Translations under genes and position numbers: made by a program
DNA from: Alistipes sp.
GTDB taxonomy: Bacteria; Bacteroidota; Bacteroidia; Bacteroidales; Rikenellaceae
DNA: 64,000 bases
NCBI GenBank assembly: GCA_020026375.1
Contig: JAHHQN010000003.1
Span: 62,001 to 126,000 of the forward strand
Reading direction: 5' to 3'
In this document: positions 34,223 through 44,218 of the stretch, one piece after another
Layout of the letters: the number at the start of each line of letters is the position of its first letter
How positions within the stretch are numbered: the stretch's first letter is position 1
Notes under the pieces: model-generated
What the model was told of the DNA's origin: nothing
Database searches by the model: none
The model's input: the letters and a program-made list of their open reading frames with translations, nothing else

Positions 34223-35518
34223 CTACTCCTTGAATGACGGAATGTCGGAGTCGGGGTCGTCGCGGCGGACGACGGGTTTCATGACTACGAATTTCGAGTT
34301 GCGGGTCTGGTAGGCCGGCTTGGCCAGCAGTTTGTCGATGTCCTTGTAGCGGGTCGACTTGTCGCCCTGCAACACCAGGTCGGGGTTGCCCAATTTGGGC
34401 ATCGGACGGCGCGGTGCGGACTTCACCGGCTCCAAATCGGAGTTCTCGCTGCCGCCCATCTGCTGCTGCATCTGCAGCTCGTCGCTCAAGGGGTGCGAGG
34501 TGATGTCGTCGCGGTTGCTGTTCTCGAAGCCGGTGGCCACCACCACCAGCTCGATGGCGTCGTCGAGCTGCGGCTTGACACTCGTACCCCATATAATGTT
34601 GGCGTTGAGTATGTTGCCGAACTTGTCGCGTATGCTGGCGTGGCTCTGAATGTAGTCGAGTATGGCATGCACCTCGTCGAGAATCAGGTTGTCGGGGTCC
34701 GACACCGAGATGTTGATGAGGATATTCTTGGCACCCGATATGAGGTTGTCGTCCAGAAGGGGCGAGAGCAGCGAAGCCTCGGCGGCGCGCTCTGCACGGT
34801 CTTCGCCACGGGCGGTGGCCACCGCCATGTGTGCGCGTCCGCTGTCGCGCATGACGTTCGACACATCGGCGAAGTCGACATTGACCAGGTCGCTCTTCAC
34901 GGTGATGATTTCGGCGATACCCTTCGTGGCCGAGGCCAGAATGTCGTCGGCCTTGCCGAAGGCCTGCTTGAGCGACAGTCGGCCGTAGATTTTGAGGATA
35001 TTCTCATTGTCGATAATCAGCAGCGAGTCGACGCTCTGGCGCAGCTCCTCGATGCCCTTGAGAGCCTGTTCGCGGCGGAGGTTGCCCTCCAGACTCAGCG
35101 GTGAGGTGACCACCGCCACGGTGAGAATGCCCATCTCGCGTGCGAGTTTGGCAATCACGGGTGAGGCACCCGTACCCGTACCGCCACCCATTCCGGCGGT
35201 GATGAATATCATGCGTGCGCCTATCTCCTCGAGTTTCTGGCGAATGGCGGCCAGCGAGTTGACGGCGGCTTCGCGACCCACTTCGGGTACGTTGCCGGCG
35301 CCGCGGCCTTCGCCCAGACATATTTTAATCTCCACAGGACTGTTGTCCAGAGCCTGCTGGTCGGTGTTGCAAATCAGGAAGGTGACGTCCTTGATTCCCA
35401 GTTCGTGCATGTGGTTGACGGCATTGCCGCCTGCACCGCCCACACCGACCACTGCGATGTAGGAGCTGCCCGTTGACTGACGCGGTGTGGTAATCTCCGA
35501 TAAAAGTTCGTCGGCCAT
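34223..35518 (-). CDS. ftsZ: Cell division protein FtsZ
   Basis: 431 aa GTPase that builds the Z ring. GGAGGNAVNHM at about 27-37, tubulin signature GGGTGTGASPVI at about 110-121, and a T7 loop NVDFADV near 206. The variable C-terminal linker (about 330-415) ends in DSDIPSFKE, the conserved tail for FtsA binding. 71 nt behind ftsA in the dcw order. Confidence 0.97.
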   Translation of the reverse strand: MADELLSEITTPRQSTGSSYIAVVGVGGAGGNAVNHMHELGIKDVTFLICNTDQQALDNSPVEIKICLGEGRGAGNVPEVGREAAVNSLAAIRQKLEEIGARMIFITAGMGGGTGTGASPVIAKLAREMGILTVAVVTSPLSLEGNLRREQALKGIEELRQSVDSLLIIDNENILKIYGRLSLKQAFGKADDILASATKGIAEIITVKSDLVNVDFADVSNVMRDSGRAHMAVATARGEDRAERAAEASLLSPLLDDNLISGAKNILINISVSDPDNLILDEVHAILDYIQSHASIRDKFGNILNANIIWGTSVKPQLDDAIELVVVATGFENSNRDDITSHPLSDELQMQQQMGGSENSDLEPVKSAPRRPMPKLGNPDLVLQGDKSTRYKDIDKLLAKPAYQTRNSKFVVMKPVVRRDDPDSDIPSFKE

Positions 35519-35589
35519 ATCTTATCTGTTTTATTGTCAATATTTTAAACCACGGGGCGAAGTCATGACTCCGCCCTGCAGTTGTTCGA

Positions 35590-37308
35590 TTATATCTCTT
35601 CGTCGTCTACCGACGAGAATTTCTTGTCCAAATCCTTCAACTTGTCGCTGAAGAGGCGAATCCAGTCGCGCTTGGGACGCTTCTTGTCCTCCGGCGCGGT
35701 GTCGGCCGTGTGGGGCTGCTGCGGCTGGGGTTGTTGCGGCTGCTGCGGCTGGGGTTCGGTGTGGAAGGGCTGCTCCGAGGGTCGGGGTGCCTCCTGCACA
35801 GGTGCGGCCGGCTGGGGCGCAGGTGTCGGTGCAGGTTGGGGTGCGGGCTGCGGCGCAGGGGCTGCCGGACGCGCGGAAGGCGTGGGCGGCACAAAGGGTT
35901 GTGCCTGCGGCTGGTGCTGCGGCTGCTGCGGTTGCATCTGGGGCATTCCCTGTCGGGGCTGTCCGCCGTTGTAGGGCTGATGAGGCTGCTGCTGGGGCTG
36001 GAACCCTCCGTGGTTGGGGGTGAAGCCCGTGTGGGGCATCTCGTCGGGACGGTGGAAGGGCTGCGGCTGGGGTTGCTGCATCTGTTGGGGCTGCTGCACC
36101 GGCTGCGGCTGGGGGGTGGGCGGTACTGCGGGACGCTCACGCTCCGCTACGGCACACGGTCCCTTCTCGGCACCCTTGATCAACAGTCCCACGATGGTAC
36201 TGTAAGCGGCGTCCTCCACCTTGTCGAACGACGACTCGGTGATGCCCGTGTCGGGAAGGGCCACCCTCACATTCATGTCGGAGTAGCGCTTGAACAACAC
36301 GTCGATGTCCTTGAGCTGGGCCGAGCCGCCTGTGAGGACGATGCCGCTGCCCAGCTTGTTGAGAAATCCCGAATCCTTGATTTCGAGCATCACGAACTCC
36401 ACGATGTCGCAGGCGCGTGCCTCGATGACGGTGGCCAGGTTGCGCAGGATAATGTCCTTCGACTCGCGGGGGGTGCGGCCGCTCACGCGAATGATTTTCT
36501 CGGCCGATGCCAGCTCGGCCACTGCCGAACCGTAGTCTTTCTTGAGTCGTTCGATGCGCTTCTTGAAGATGCCCATCGAGTAGATGTCGCGGTTGATGGC
36601 CGAGGCACCCATCGGAATCGAGGCCACATAGCGCAGGGCGTTGTTGTAGTAGACGGCCACATCGGTCACACCGCCGCCCAGGTCGACCACGGCCACACCC
36701 TCCTCCTTGTCGAACGACTGGAGGACGGCTTCGGGCGATGCGATGACATTGGGGAACACGCCGAGGAGCTTGATGCCCAGACGCTTGAGCGCCATGTCGA
36801 GACGCTGTATGGGGGTTTTGTTGCAGAGAATGAAGTTGTAGGTGGACGACAGTCGGCGGCCGAACGAACCCACGGGGTTGGTCACCTCGCGGTTGTTGTC
36901 GATCATGTAGTTCTGCGGTATCCGCTCCATAATCATCTCGTTGTCGGGGGCCTGCACATTGCACATACGGGCATAGAGGGCCTCCACATCAGCCTGATTG
37001 ATGCTGTTGTGGGGTTCGGCCACGAACACATGGTCGGTATGGCGGGCGCATCTGACGAAGTTGCCCGAGATTCCGGCATAGGCTTCCGTGATTCGCAGGT
37101 GGAGTTTCTCCTCGATTTCCGTCACTGCTTCGCGAATGGCGGTGCTGACCTGTTCGATGTTGTCAATCTGGCCTGCGACCACACCCTCGACGGGTTTCGA
37201 GACCACCTCCAACACCTCAATTTCGCCTTCCGCCGTCTTCTCGCCCACGGCGATGACCACGGTCGACGAACCTAAATCTATGGCGACTGTATAATTTTTT
37301 CTTTCCAC
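35590..37308 (-). CDS. ftsA: Cell division protein FtsA with long Pro/Gln extension
   Basis: 572 aa, against about 410-450 for usual FtsA. Residues 1-385 are a standard actin-like FtsA (AIDLGSSTVVIAVG, DLGGGVTDVAVY, VLTGGSAQLKDID). Residues about 386-545 are a proline/glutamine-rich, repeat-like linker (nt 35700-36130), then KRPKRDWIRLFSDKLKDLDK, a likely amphipathic membrane-targeting helix at the end. Anchors FtsZ to the membrane. Follows ftsQ by 12 nt. Confidence 0.95.
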   Translation of the reverse strand: MERKNYTVAIDLGSSTVVIAVGEKTAEGEIEVLEVVSKPVEGVVAGQIDNIEQVSTAIREAVTEIEEKLHLRITEAYAGISGNFVRCARHTDHVFVAEPHNSINQADVEALYARMCNVQAPDNEMIMERIPQNYMIDNNREVTNPVGSFGRRLSSTYNFILCNKTPIQRLDMALKRLGIKLLGVFPNVIASPEAVLQSFDKEEGVAVVDLGGGVTDVAVYYNNALRYVASIPMGASAINRDIYSMGIFKKRIERLKKDYGSAVAELASAEKIIRVSGRTPRESKDIILRNLATVIEARACDIVEFVMLEIKDSGFLNKLGSGIVLTGGSAQLKDIDVLFKRYSDMNVRVALPDTGITESSFDKVEDAAYSTIVGLLIKGAEKGPCAVAERERPAVPPTPQPQPVQQPQQMQQPQPQPFHRPDEMPHTGFTPNHGGFQPQQQPHQPYNGGQPRQGMPQMQPQQPQHQPQAQPFVPPTPSARPAAPAPQPAPQPAPTPAPQPAAPVQEAPRPSEQPFHTEPQPQQPQQPQPQQPHTADTAPEDKKRPKRDWIRLFSDKLKDLDKKFSSVDDEEI

Positions 37309-37320
37309 TTTTTCACTCGT

Positions 37321-38421
37321 TTATTTCCTGCATACAACCTGATTGTGGTACCTGACATCGATGTAACGGTATCTGTCCCACCCGGTTCTGGAGAGACCCT
37401 TGCGATAGAAGCACAGCAGCTTATCGAATTTGCGGTCGATGTTCTCCAATCGGCCGAACAAGATGATGTGCCGGCCGCTGCGCGGTACAAGTTCCAGCTC
37501 CGGTGAGCCGCTATGCGCTGTGCGCACAACGATTTGCACCAGCTCCGACCGCCAGAAGTCATCATTTTCGACTTTCTCCACAAAGTTAAGGAGTTTCACG
37601 AAATCTTCGTAACTTTTCACCAACTTTTTTTGCCTTTCGCGGCAGTCGTTCTGGCGGCGTTCCACCGCGGCGAGACCCTCGGCGATGAGGCGTGCTTCGT
37701 AGCGGCAGGCCTTGCGCATCGACTCCTTCTTCTTGCGCAGTGCGGCGTAGAGTTTTCCCTTGCGCTCCGCCCCGTAGAAGATGCGCGCCACGAACGAGAT
37801 GCTCATCTGGCGTATCTCCCTGAGTTTCTTAACGTTGCTGCGTGTGCGGCGGTAGTAGGGGTACTTCAGCGTGTCGAGGTCGGCAATCTGCCGCTCGATT
37901 TGCGCCACCTGCTTCTTGACATAGTGTTCCACGCTGCCGTGGTAGTCCGACGGGAAGGGCGGACGGTAGCTGCCCGTAATCACCGGCACATAGAGCGACG
38001 ACGAGGGGGGCGACTCGAAGACATAGCCCTCGGCCGTGACGTAGCTGTTCACCCCGTCGGTGAGCAGACGCAGCAGGGGGCGGTGCTGGCGGATTTCGAT
38101 GTGGAGCGTGCCGTAGTGGCTGATGTAGGCCATCACGCGGTCGGCAAATCCGTTGCGGGCCACCAGGTCCTCGATGGCTTGCAGGTCTACCTGTTCAAAA
38201 GGCATGCCGACTGTGGGTATGCCGCTTTGCTTGAGCCATTTTCCGACCTTCTGCGAGCTGACCAGATGGCCTTGTGACGAGCTGTCGGAAACCTCTATCT
38301 CGATGTTGCGCACCACTCGCTTATGGCGCAGACTGCGCGACGAGAGGGCGGCCCACAACATGTAGACCGCCGCTCCCGTCCACATGAGCAGCAGGACCGA
38401 TTTTTTAAGATAGGGGTTCAT
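37321..38421 (-). CDS. ftsQ: Cell division protein FtsQ, with inserted coiled-coil
   Basis: 366 aa. Short cytoplasmic N-terminus, membrane helix (about 8-27), POTRA-like part (about 36-115), and FtsQ beta domain. Between the beta-domain halves, about residues 165-275, is a strongly basic, charged stretch with coiled-coil character (KKKESMRKACRYEARLIAEG and neighbours) that ordinary FtsQ of about 240-280 aa lacks. Position between murC and ftsA supports the name. Start at 38421. Confidence 0.86.
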   Translation of the reverse strand: MNPYLKKSVLLLMWTGAAVYMLWAALSSRSLRHKRVVRNIEIEVSDSSSQGHLVSSQKVGKWLKQSGIPTVGMPFEQVDLQAIEDLVARNGFADRVMAYISHYGTLHIEIRQHRPLLRLLTDGVNSYVTAEGYVFESPPSSSLYVPVITGSYRPPFPSDYHGSVEHYVKKQVAQIERQIADLDTLKYPYYRRTRSNVKKLREIRQMSISFVARIFYGAERKGKLYAALRKKKESMRKACRYEARLIAEGLAAVERRQNDCRERQKKLVKSYEDFVKLLNFVEKVENDDFWRSELVQIVVRTAHSGSPELELVPRSGRHIILFGRLENIDRKFDKLLCFYRKGLSRTGWDRYRYIDVRYHNQVVCRK

Positions 38422-38445
38422 ACTTGTCTGTGGGGCGTGTGTCGG

Positions 38446-39828
38446 TTAGCTTTTCTTGCTCAATACTTCGGCCACAGCCTTGCAGCAGGCGTCGATGTTG
38501 CCTGCGCCGAAGCTGATGACCACATCGGTGTCCATCTTTCCGAGTTCGTCGGCCAGCTGTTCGCGCTCGACGATGCGGCAGGGGGCGGTGACATGCTGGG
38601 CGATAATCTCCGTGCGGATACCCTCGATAGGCTCCTCGCGTGCCGGATAGATGGGGAGCAGCACCACCTGGTCGGCATGCGACAAGGACTCGGCGAACTC
38701 ACGGTAGAAGTCGCGCGTGCGGGTGTAGAGATGGGGCTGGAAGACGGCCGTCACCTTGCGACGGGGGAACATCTTCTTGACCGAGGTGATGGTGGCGGCC
38801 AGCTCGTTGGGGTGGTGGGCATAGTCGTCCATGTAGACCTGTCGGGGGGTGTTGACATAAAATTCGAAACGGCGTTTCACCCCCTCGAAGCTGCGCAGGG
38901 CCTGACGCAGGGCGTCGTGCGAAAATTCGCGTCCCTCGTGGCGTGCGGCACACCACAGCGCGGCGGTGGCGGCCACCGAGTTCTCGATGTTCACCCAGCC
39001 GGGGATACCCAGACGGCACTCCTCGACAACGCCGTCGGGGGTGACAATGTCGTAGAGATAGTGGCCGTCCTCCTGCAATCTCACATTGCGGGCATAGAAG
39101 TCACACTCGCGGTCGTAGGAGTAGCGCCAGATGGTGATGTCGGGGTTGCGCAACTCGATGTCGACCCCCTCCTTCAGTATGAGGTTGCCGCCCTTGCGGA
39201 TTTTTTCCACAAACTGCGCGAAGGCCTCCTTCACGGCCTCGTAGGTGCCGTAGATGTCGAGATGGTCGGGGTCGACGGAGGTCACCACTGCGGTGTCGGG
39301 GTTGAGACGCAGGAACGAACGGTCGAACTCGTCGGCCTCCACCGCCATGCGGTCGCCGCTGCCCAGCACCAGATTGCCGTCGAAATTCTTGGAGATGCCG
39401 CCCAGAAATGCCGAACCGCCGCCCGTCGTTGCGTGGTTCAACCACGCGATGAGGGTCGAGGTGGTGGTCTTGCCGTGGGAGCCGGCCACCGCCATCACAT
39501 ACTTGCCCTGCGTGAGGTGGCCCAGTATCTGCGAACGCTTCTCGATGGTGAATCCCTGCTCCACGAAGTGGCGGAACTCGCTGTGTTCGGCAGGTATGGC
39601 CGGAGTGTAGATGACCAGGGTGTGTTCCTTGTCGAGGAACGCTTCGGGTATGAGCTTCAGGTCGTCGTCATAGTGAATGTCGGCACCCTCGGCCTCGAGT
39701 TGCCCGGTGAGTCGGGTTTGGGTGCGGTCGTAGCCGGCCACACGCTTGCCCTCGTGGAGGAAATATCGGGCGATGGCGCTCATGCCTATACCGCCGATTC
39801 CCAAAAAATATACGTTGTCGAATGTCAT
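38446..39828 (-). CDS. murC: UDP-N-acetylmuramate--L-alanine ligase
   Basis: 460 aa Mur ligase adding L-Ala to UDP-MurNAc. N-terminal GIGGIGMSAIARYF nucleotide-sugar motif, ATP loop AGSHGKTTTSTLI, and DDYAHHPNE. Overlaps murG by 4 nt (ATGA), and ftsQ starts 24 nt downstream of its stop. Confidence 0.97.
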   Translation of the reverse strand: MTFDNVYFLGIGGIGMSAIARYFLHEGKRVAGYDRTQTRLTGQLEAEGADIHYDDDLKLIPEAFLDKEHTLVIYTPAIPAEHSEFRHFVEQGFTIEKRSQILGHLTQGKYVMAVAGSHGKTTTSTLIAWLNHATTGGGSAFLGGISKNFDGNLVLGSGDRMAVEADEFDRSFLRLNPDTAVVTSVDPDHLDIYGTYEAVKEAFAQFVEKIRKGGNLILKEGVDIELRNPDITIWRYSYDRECDFYARNVRLQEDGHYLYDIVTPDGVVEECRLGIPGWVNIENSVAATAALWCAARHEGREFSHDALRQALRSFEGVKRRFEFYVNTPRQVYMDDYAHHPNELAATITSVKKMFPRRKVTAVFQPHLYTRTRDFYREFAESLSHADQVVLLPIYPAREEPIEGIRTEIIAQHVTAPCRIVEREQLADELGKMDTDVVISFGAGNIDACCKAVAEVLSKKS

Positions 39829-40943
39829 TGTTCTATCAGTTTAAGTATCTCGTCTACAATGTCTTCTGCCGCATTGGGGCGTGCCAGTGCCTCGATGTTG
39901 CGGCGCATCTGCTCCAACTTGTCGGGGTGCGACAGCAGGTCGAGTGCCGCGGGCATGGCCTTTTGGCGACACTCCGCATCGGTGACCAGCAGGGCGGCAC
40001 CCTTCTCTTCGAGCGCACGGGCATTCTTGGTCTGATGGTCCTCGGCCACATTGGGCGAGGGGACGAAAATCACGGGCTTGGCCACCAGACACAACTCCGA
40101 CACCGTGCCGGCGCCGCTGCGCGAGATGACCACGTCGGCCGCCTCGTAGGCGTAGTCCATGCGGTCGATGAACGCTCCCTGCCAGATGCCGCGGGTGGGG
40201 TGGGCGTCGAGGAACGCGCGCATCTCCTGCTCGTAGTATTTGCCGGTCTGCCAGATGACCTGCACGGGGGACTCGCCTCCGAGGGTGGGAATCCAGGCCT
40301 TCATCATCTCGTTGAGTGTGCGTGTGCCGAGCGAACCGCCCACCACCAGCACCACGGGTTTCGAGGCGTCGAGTCCGAAATGGCGCAGGGCCTCTTCGTG
40401 TCCACAGGACTCCTTCGAGAACCGTCCGCGCAGGGGGTTGCCCGTCTTGACGATGCGGTCGGCCGGGAAGAAGCGTTCCATGCCGTCGTAGGCCGTGCAG
40501 ATGCGACGGGCGCGGCGGCCGAGAATCTTGTTGGTGAGTCCGGCGTAGGAGTTCTGCTCCTGAATGAGGGTGGAAATGCCCATTCGCTGTGCCGACCACA
40601 GCACCGGTGCGCTGGCGTAGCCGCCGAAGCCCACCACGGCATCGGCACCGAACTCGCGAATGGTCTTGCGGGCCTTGGCCAGCGAGCGGAATATCTTTAC
40701 CGGTATGGCGATGTTGTTGCGCAGGTTGTGGAGTGTGAGCCGGCGTTGGAGACCCACCACCGGCAGTCCCACGATGCGGTAGCCCAGTGCCGGCACCTTC
40801 TCCATCTCCATCTTGCCTTCGGCACCCACAAACAACAGCTCCACGTCGTCGCCCAGACGGCGTTTCAACGCTTCGGCGACAGCCACGGCGGGGTAGATGT
40901 GGCCTCCCGTGCCGCCACCCGAAAGAATAATCTTCTTTGACAT
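39825..40943 (-). CDS. murG: UDP-GlcNAc:lipid II precursor transferase
   Basis: 372 aa GT28 glycosyltransferase making lipid II. N-terminal GGGTGGHIYPAVAVAEAL, GGYASAPVLW, and the C-terminal SRSGAGTVSELCLVAKP are family marks. First gene of the visible dcw section; ftsW, which usually precedes it, is absent and yifB lies 97 nt upstream. Confidence 0.97.
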   Translation of the reverse strand: MSKKIILSGGGTGGHIYPAVAVAEALKRRLGDDVELLFVGAEGKMEMEKVPALGYRIVGLPVVGLQRRLTLHNLRNNIAIPVKIFRSLAKARKTIREFGADAVVGFGGYASAPVLWSAQRMGISTLIQEQNSYAGLTNKILGRRARRICTAYDGMERFFPADRIVKTGNPLRGRFSKESCGHEEALRHFGLDASKPVVLVVGGSLGTRTLNEMMKAWIPTLGGESPVQVIWQTGKYYEQEMRAFLDAHPTRGIWQGAFIDRMDYAYEAADVVISRSGAGTVSELCLVAKPVIFVPSPNVAEDHQTKNARALEEKGAALLVTDAECRQKAMPAALDLLSHPDKLEQMRRNIEALARPNAAEDIVDEILKLIEQ

Positions 40944-41040
40944 ATCTGAATATCGTTTTTTTCTGCTCTGTATTTGGTTCCGTCGCCGTCCCCCTTGCGC
41001 GGAGGCATGACGGCGGAGAGCGTTCTTGTTGGTCAGTAAG

Positions 41041-42579
41041 TTACCTCCCCCACGAGTCGCGGTCGAGCGAGCGGTAGTTGATGGCCTCGGCGATGTCGGC
41101 CGCCGCTATGCGGTCGCGACCCTCGAGGTCGGCTATCGTGCGTGACACCTTCAGTATGCGGTCGTAGGCGCGTGCCGACAGCGAGAGACGGTGCATGGCC
41201 TGCTCCAGCAGACGGGTCGAGGCCTCGTCGAGCGCACAGTGACGGCGCAGCAGTGCGCTGTTCATCATGGCGTTGGTGTGTATCCCCGGCGTGTCGCCGA
41301 AGCGTCGGCGTTGTATCTCGCGTGCGCGGCACACCCGTTCGCGGATTGTTGCGCTCGACTCGCCCTCGGGGGCATGGGCCAGCTCCTCGGGCGGTACGGG
41401 GGTCACCTCTATGTGCATGTCGATGCGGTCCATCAGCGGACCCGATATGCGCCCCATGTAGCGGTGAACCATGCTCTGCGAGCAGGTGCATTCGCGCGTG
41501 GGGTGGTTGTAGTAGCCGCACGGACAGGGGTTCATGGCCGCTATGAGGGTGAAGTTGGCCGGATACTGCACCCTGTATTTCACCCTCGACACCGTGATGC
41601 GCTTCTCCTCGAGCGGCTGGCGCATGACCTCCAGCACGCTGCGTCCGAACTCGGGCAGCTCGTCGAGGAACAGCACGCCGTTGTGGGCCAGCGACACCTC
41701 GCCCGGCTGGGGAAACTGTCCGCCGCCGATGAGGGCCACGGGTGAGATGGTGTGGTGCGGTGCGCGGAACGGACGGCGCACCATGAGTCCTGAAATCTCG
41801 GTGAGACCGGCCACGGAGTGGATCTTGGTGGTCTCGAGCGACTCCTCGGGCGAGAGGGGCGGCAGTATCGAGGGCAGACGGCGTGCGAGCATGGTCTTTC
41901 CCGAGCCGGGCGAGCCGATCATCAGCACGTTGTGACCGCCTGCGGCGGCGATTTCGAGGGCGCGCTTGACGTGCAGCTGCCCCTTCACATCGGCAAAATC
42001 CTCCTCGTAGGGTTGTGTTACAAGGTCGGTGGCCGGGGTCTGCGGAGCCTGAGAGGGGGCAATCTCCTCTTCGTGGTTGAGATAGGCCACCGTCTGTCGC
42101 AGACTCTCCACGCCGATGACCGCTATTCCGTCGACCACGGCGGCCTCACGGGCATTCTCGCAGGCCACAATCAGGCGTCCGATGCCCCGTTCGCGTGCGG
42201 CGATGGCCATCGGCAGGATACCCTTCACGGGGCGCACCGTGCCGTCGAGCGACAGCTCTCCGGCAAAGAGACACCCCTCGATATCGTCGGCCGCTATGCG
42301 CTGCATGGCGGCCAGTATGCCCACGGCTATCGGCAGGTCGAAGCCCGAACCCTCCTTGCGCAGGTCGGCCGGTGCGAGGTTCACCACCACCTTCTTGCCC
42401 GACATGCGCTCGCCCGAATTTTCGAAGGCGGCCCTGATTCGCTGTTCGCTCTCCTTGACCGCGTTGTCGGGCAGTCCCACAAGGAACATGCCCAGACCTC
42501 CTCCTGCGATGTTGACCTCCACGGTCACCATCAGGGCGTCGATGCCGACAATCGTGGCGGCGTAAGTTCGCACAAACAT
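41041..42579 (-). CDS. YifB family Mg chelatase-like AAA ATPase (ComM-like)
   Basis: 512 aa. N-terminal Lon protease-like domain 5 (ChlI), then an AAA+ domain with GSPGSGKTML, LDELPEFGRSVLE, MNPCPCGYYN, and the C-terminal Mg_chelatase part. ComM relatives promote branch migration in natural transformation. Located between murG and dnaB, in the same direction. Confidence 0.92.
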   Translation of the reverse strand: MFVRTYAATIVGIDALMVTVEVNIAGGGLGMFLVGLPDNAVKESEQRIRAAFENSGERMSGKKVVVNLAPADLRKEGSGFDLPIAVGILAAMQRIAADDIEGCLFAGELSLDGTVRPVKGILPMAIAARERGIGRLIVACENAREAAVVDGIAVIGVESLRQTVAYLNHEEEIAPSQAPQTPATDLVTQPYEEDFADVKGQLHVKRALEIAAAGGHNVLMIGSPGSGKTMLARRLPSILPPLSPEESLETTKIHSVAGLTEISGLMVRRPFRAPHHTISPVALIGGGQFPQPGEVSLAHNGVLFLDELPEFGRSVLEVMRQPLEEKRITVSRVKYRVQYPANFTLIAAMNPCPCGYYNHPTRECTCSQSMVHRYMGRISGPLMDRIDMHIEVTPVPPEELAHAPEGESSATIRERVCRAREIQRRRFGDTPGIHTNAMMNSALLRRHCALDEASTRLLEQAMHRLSLSARAYDRILKVSRTIADLEGRDRIAAADIAEAINYRSLDRDSWGR

Positions 42580-42603
42580 CTCTCTGTCTTGTTTTTTATG
42601 GGT

Positions 42604-44163
42604 TTAGAACGGCACCTCCTCGTTGAGCGAGGGGGCCGATATGTCGAATTCGCCGCCTCCCGTCATGCTGCCCAGACCTCCGGCCATGGGCGACGAGAAG
42701 TTGTTGGCACCGCTGGCATAGTCGTCGTAGGCCTGCTGGCCTTCGGCCACTTCGGGCGAGAGGACCACGTCGTCGACATCGGCAAAACGCGCCTGCTCCT
42801 TGAGGAAGCGCATCGGCACGTCCCTCACCTCGCCATTACGGTGCTTGGCGATGATGATTTCGGCCATGCCGGCCGTCGACATTCCGTTTTCGTCCTCGGT
42901 GATGCCGTAGTATTCGGGACGGTGGATAAAGGCCACGATGTCGGCGTCCTGCTCGATGGCACCCGACTCACGAAGGTCGGAGAGCTGCGGACGGCGCGAG
43001 CCGCCACGGGTTTCGGTGGCACGGCTCAGCTGCGAGAGGGCGATAATCGGCACTCCCAGCTCCTTGGCGATGGCCTTGAGCGTACGCGAGATGAACGACA
43101 CCTCCTGTTCGCGGTTGCCCTTCGAGTCCTGGTTGGCGGTCATCAGCTGGAGGTAGTCGATGATGATGACCTTGATGTTGTTGTGTATCTTGAGTCGGCG
43201 CGCCTTCGAGCGGAACTCGAAGACCGAGAGTGCCGGCGTGTCGTCGATGTAGAGGGGTGCTGCGCCCAGCGGCTTGGTGGCCGATTCGAGATGACGCCAC
43301 TGCTCGGGAGAGAGCTTGCCCGACTTCACATCGTTGCCCGGCAGGCCGGTCTCGGCGATAATCAGACGCATCATCAGCTGCACGGCCGACATCTCGAGCG
43401 AGAAGAACGCCACACCGGTGTCCTGCTCGACGGCCATGTTGCGCGCCATCGACAACACGAAGGCGGTCTTACCCATTGAGGGTCGTGCCGCGATGATAAT
43501 CATGTCGGAGGGTTGCCAGCCCAGCGTCACGTTGTCGATGGAGGTGAAGCCCGACGGCACGCCGCTGAAGCGGCTGGTGTTCTTCGAGGCCTCCTCAATC
43601 TGCTTGAGGGCCGACTGGAGAATGTCGCGCGAGTTCTGCACCGAACGCTTCACATGTCCCTCCGAGACCTTGAAAATCTCGCTCTCGGCGAATCCGATGA
43701 GTTCCGTCACGTCGACCGACTCGTCGTAGGAGCGTCGCTGGATTTCGGTGGCCGAGCGTATCAGTTCGCGCTGGACGTATTTCTGGGCGATGATTTTGGC
43801 GTGGAACTCCACATTGGCTGCCGAGCCGACCTTCTGGGTCAGCTGAGCCAGATAGCTCACGCCGCCCACCTTGTCCAAATCCTTCTTGACCCTCAGCCGC
43901 TCGGTGACGGTGAACAGGTCGACGGGTTTGAGTTCGGTCGACAGCTCCTCGATGGCCTTGTAGATGAGACGGTGGGCCTCGTTGTAGAAGACTTCGGGGG
44001 AGATGTACTCCTGCACGGTGACGATGCTGTCCTTCTCGAGCATGAGCGCACCCAGCACGGCCTCTTCGAGTTCCACGGCCTGGGGGGGTATGCTGCCGGC
44101 GGTGTCGGTGAGTGCCGCAAAAGCCTGGGCGTTGCGGGGTGAGGGTTTAAAATCTTTAGCCAT
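42604..44163 (-). CDS. dnaB: Replicative DNA helicase DnaB
   Basis: 519 aa. DnaB N-domain with ELEEAVLGALML, then the RecA-like core ARPSMGKTAFVLSMARNMA (Walker A), FSLEMSAVQLMMR, IIDYLQLM and SDLRESGAIEQDAD. C-terminal 35 residues are Gly/Ala/Ser-rich. No intein. Promoter with both boxes upstream (44188-44218). Confidence 0.96.
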   Translation of the reverse strand: MAKDFKPSPRNAQAFAALTDTAGSIPPQAVELEEAVLGALMLEKDSIVTVQEYISPEVFYNEAHRLIYKAIEELSTELKPVDLFTVTERLRVKKDLDKVGGVSYLAQLTQKVGSAANVEFHAKIIAQKYVQRELIRSATEIQRRSYDESVDVTELIGFAESEIFKVSEGHVKRSVQNSRDILQSALKQIEEASKNTSRFSGVPSGFTSIDNVTLGWQPSDMIIIAARPSMGKTAFVLSMARNMAVEQDTGVAFFSLEMSAVQLMMRLIIAETGLPGNDVKSGKLSPEQWRHLESATKPLGAAPLYIDDTPALSVFEFRSKARRLKIHNNIKVIIIDYLQLMTANQDSKGNREQEVSFISRTLKAIAKELGVPIIALSQLSRATETRGGSRRPQLSDLRESGAIEQDADIVAFIHRPEYYGITEDENGMSTAGMAEIIIAKHRNGEVRDVPMRFLKEQARFADVDDVVLSPEVAEGQQAYDDYASGANNFSSPMAGGLGSMTGGGEFDISAPSLNEEVPF

Positions 44164-44187
44164 TAGTGTTCAAATTCTTTCAAACTT

Positions 44188-44218
44188 CAAAAATAACATT
44201 TTGTGCCGACTTTTCAAA
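44188..44218 (-). promoter_or_regulatory. dnaB promoter
   Basis: Minus-strand TTTG (44215-44218), 19 nt, TATTTTTG (44188-44195) matches the Bacteroidota consensus. Predicted start at about 44183, 20 nt before the dnaB ATG. The rest of 44219-44415 has no gene. Confidence 0.72.
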
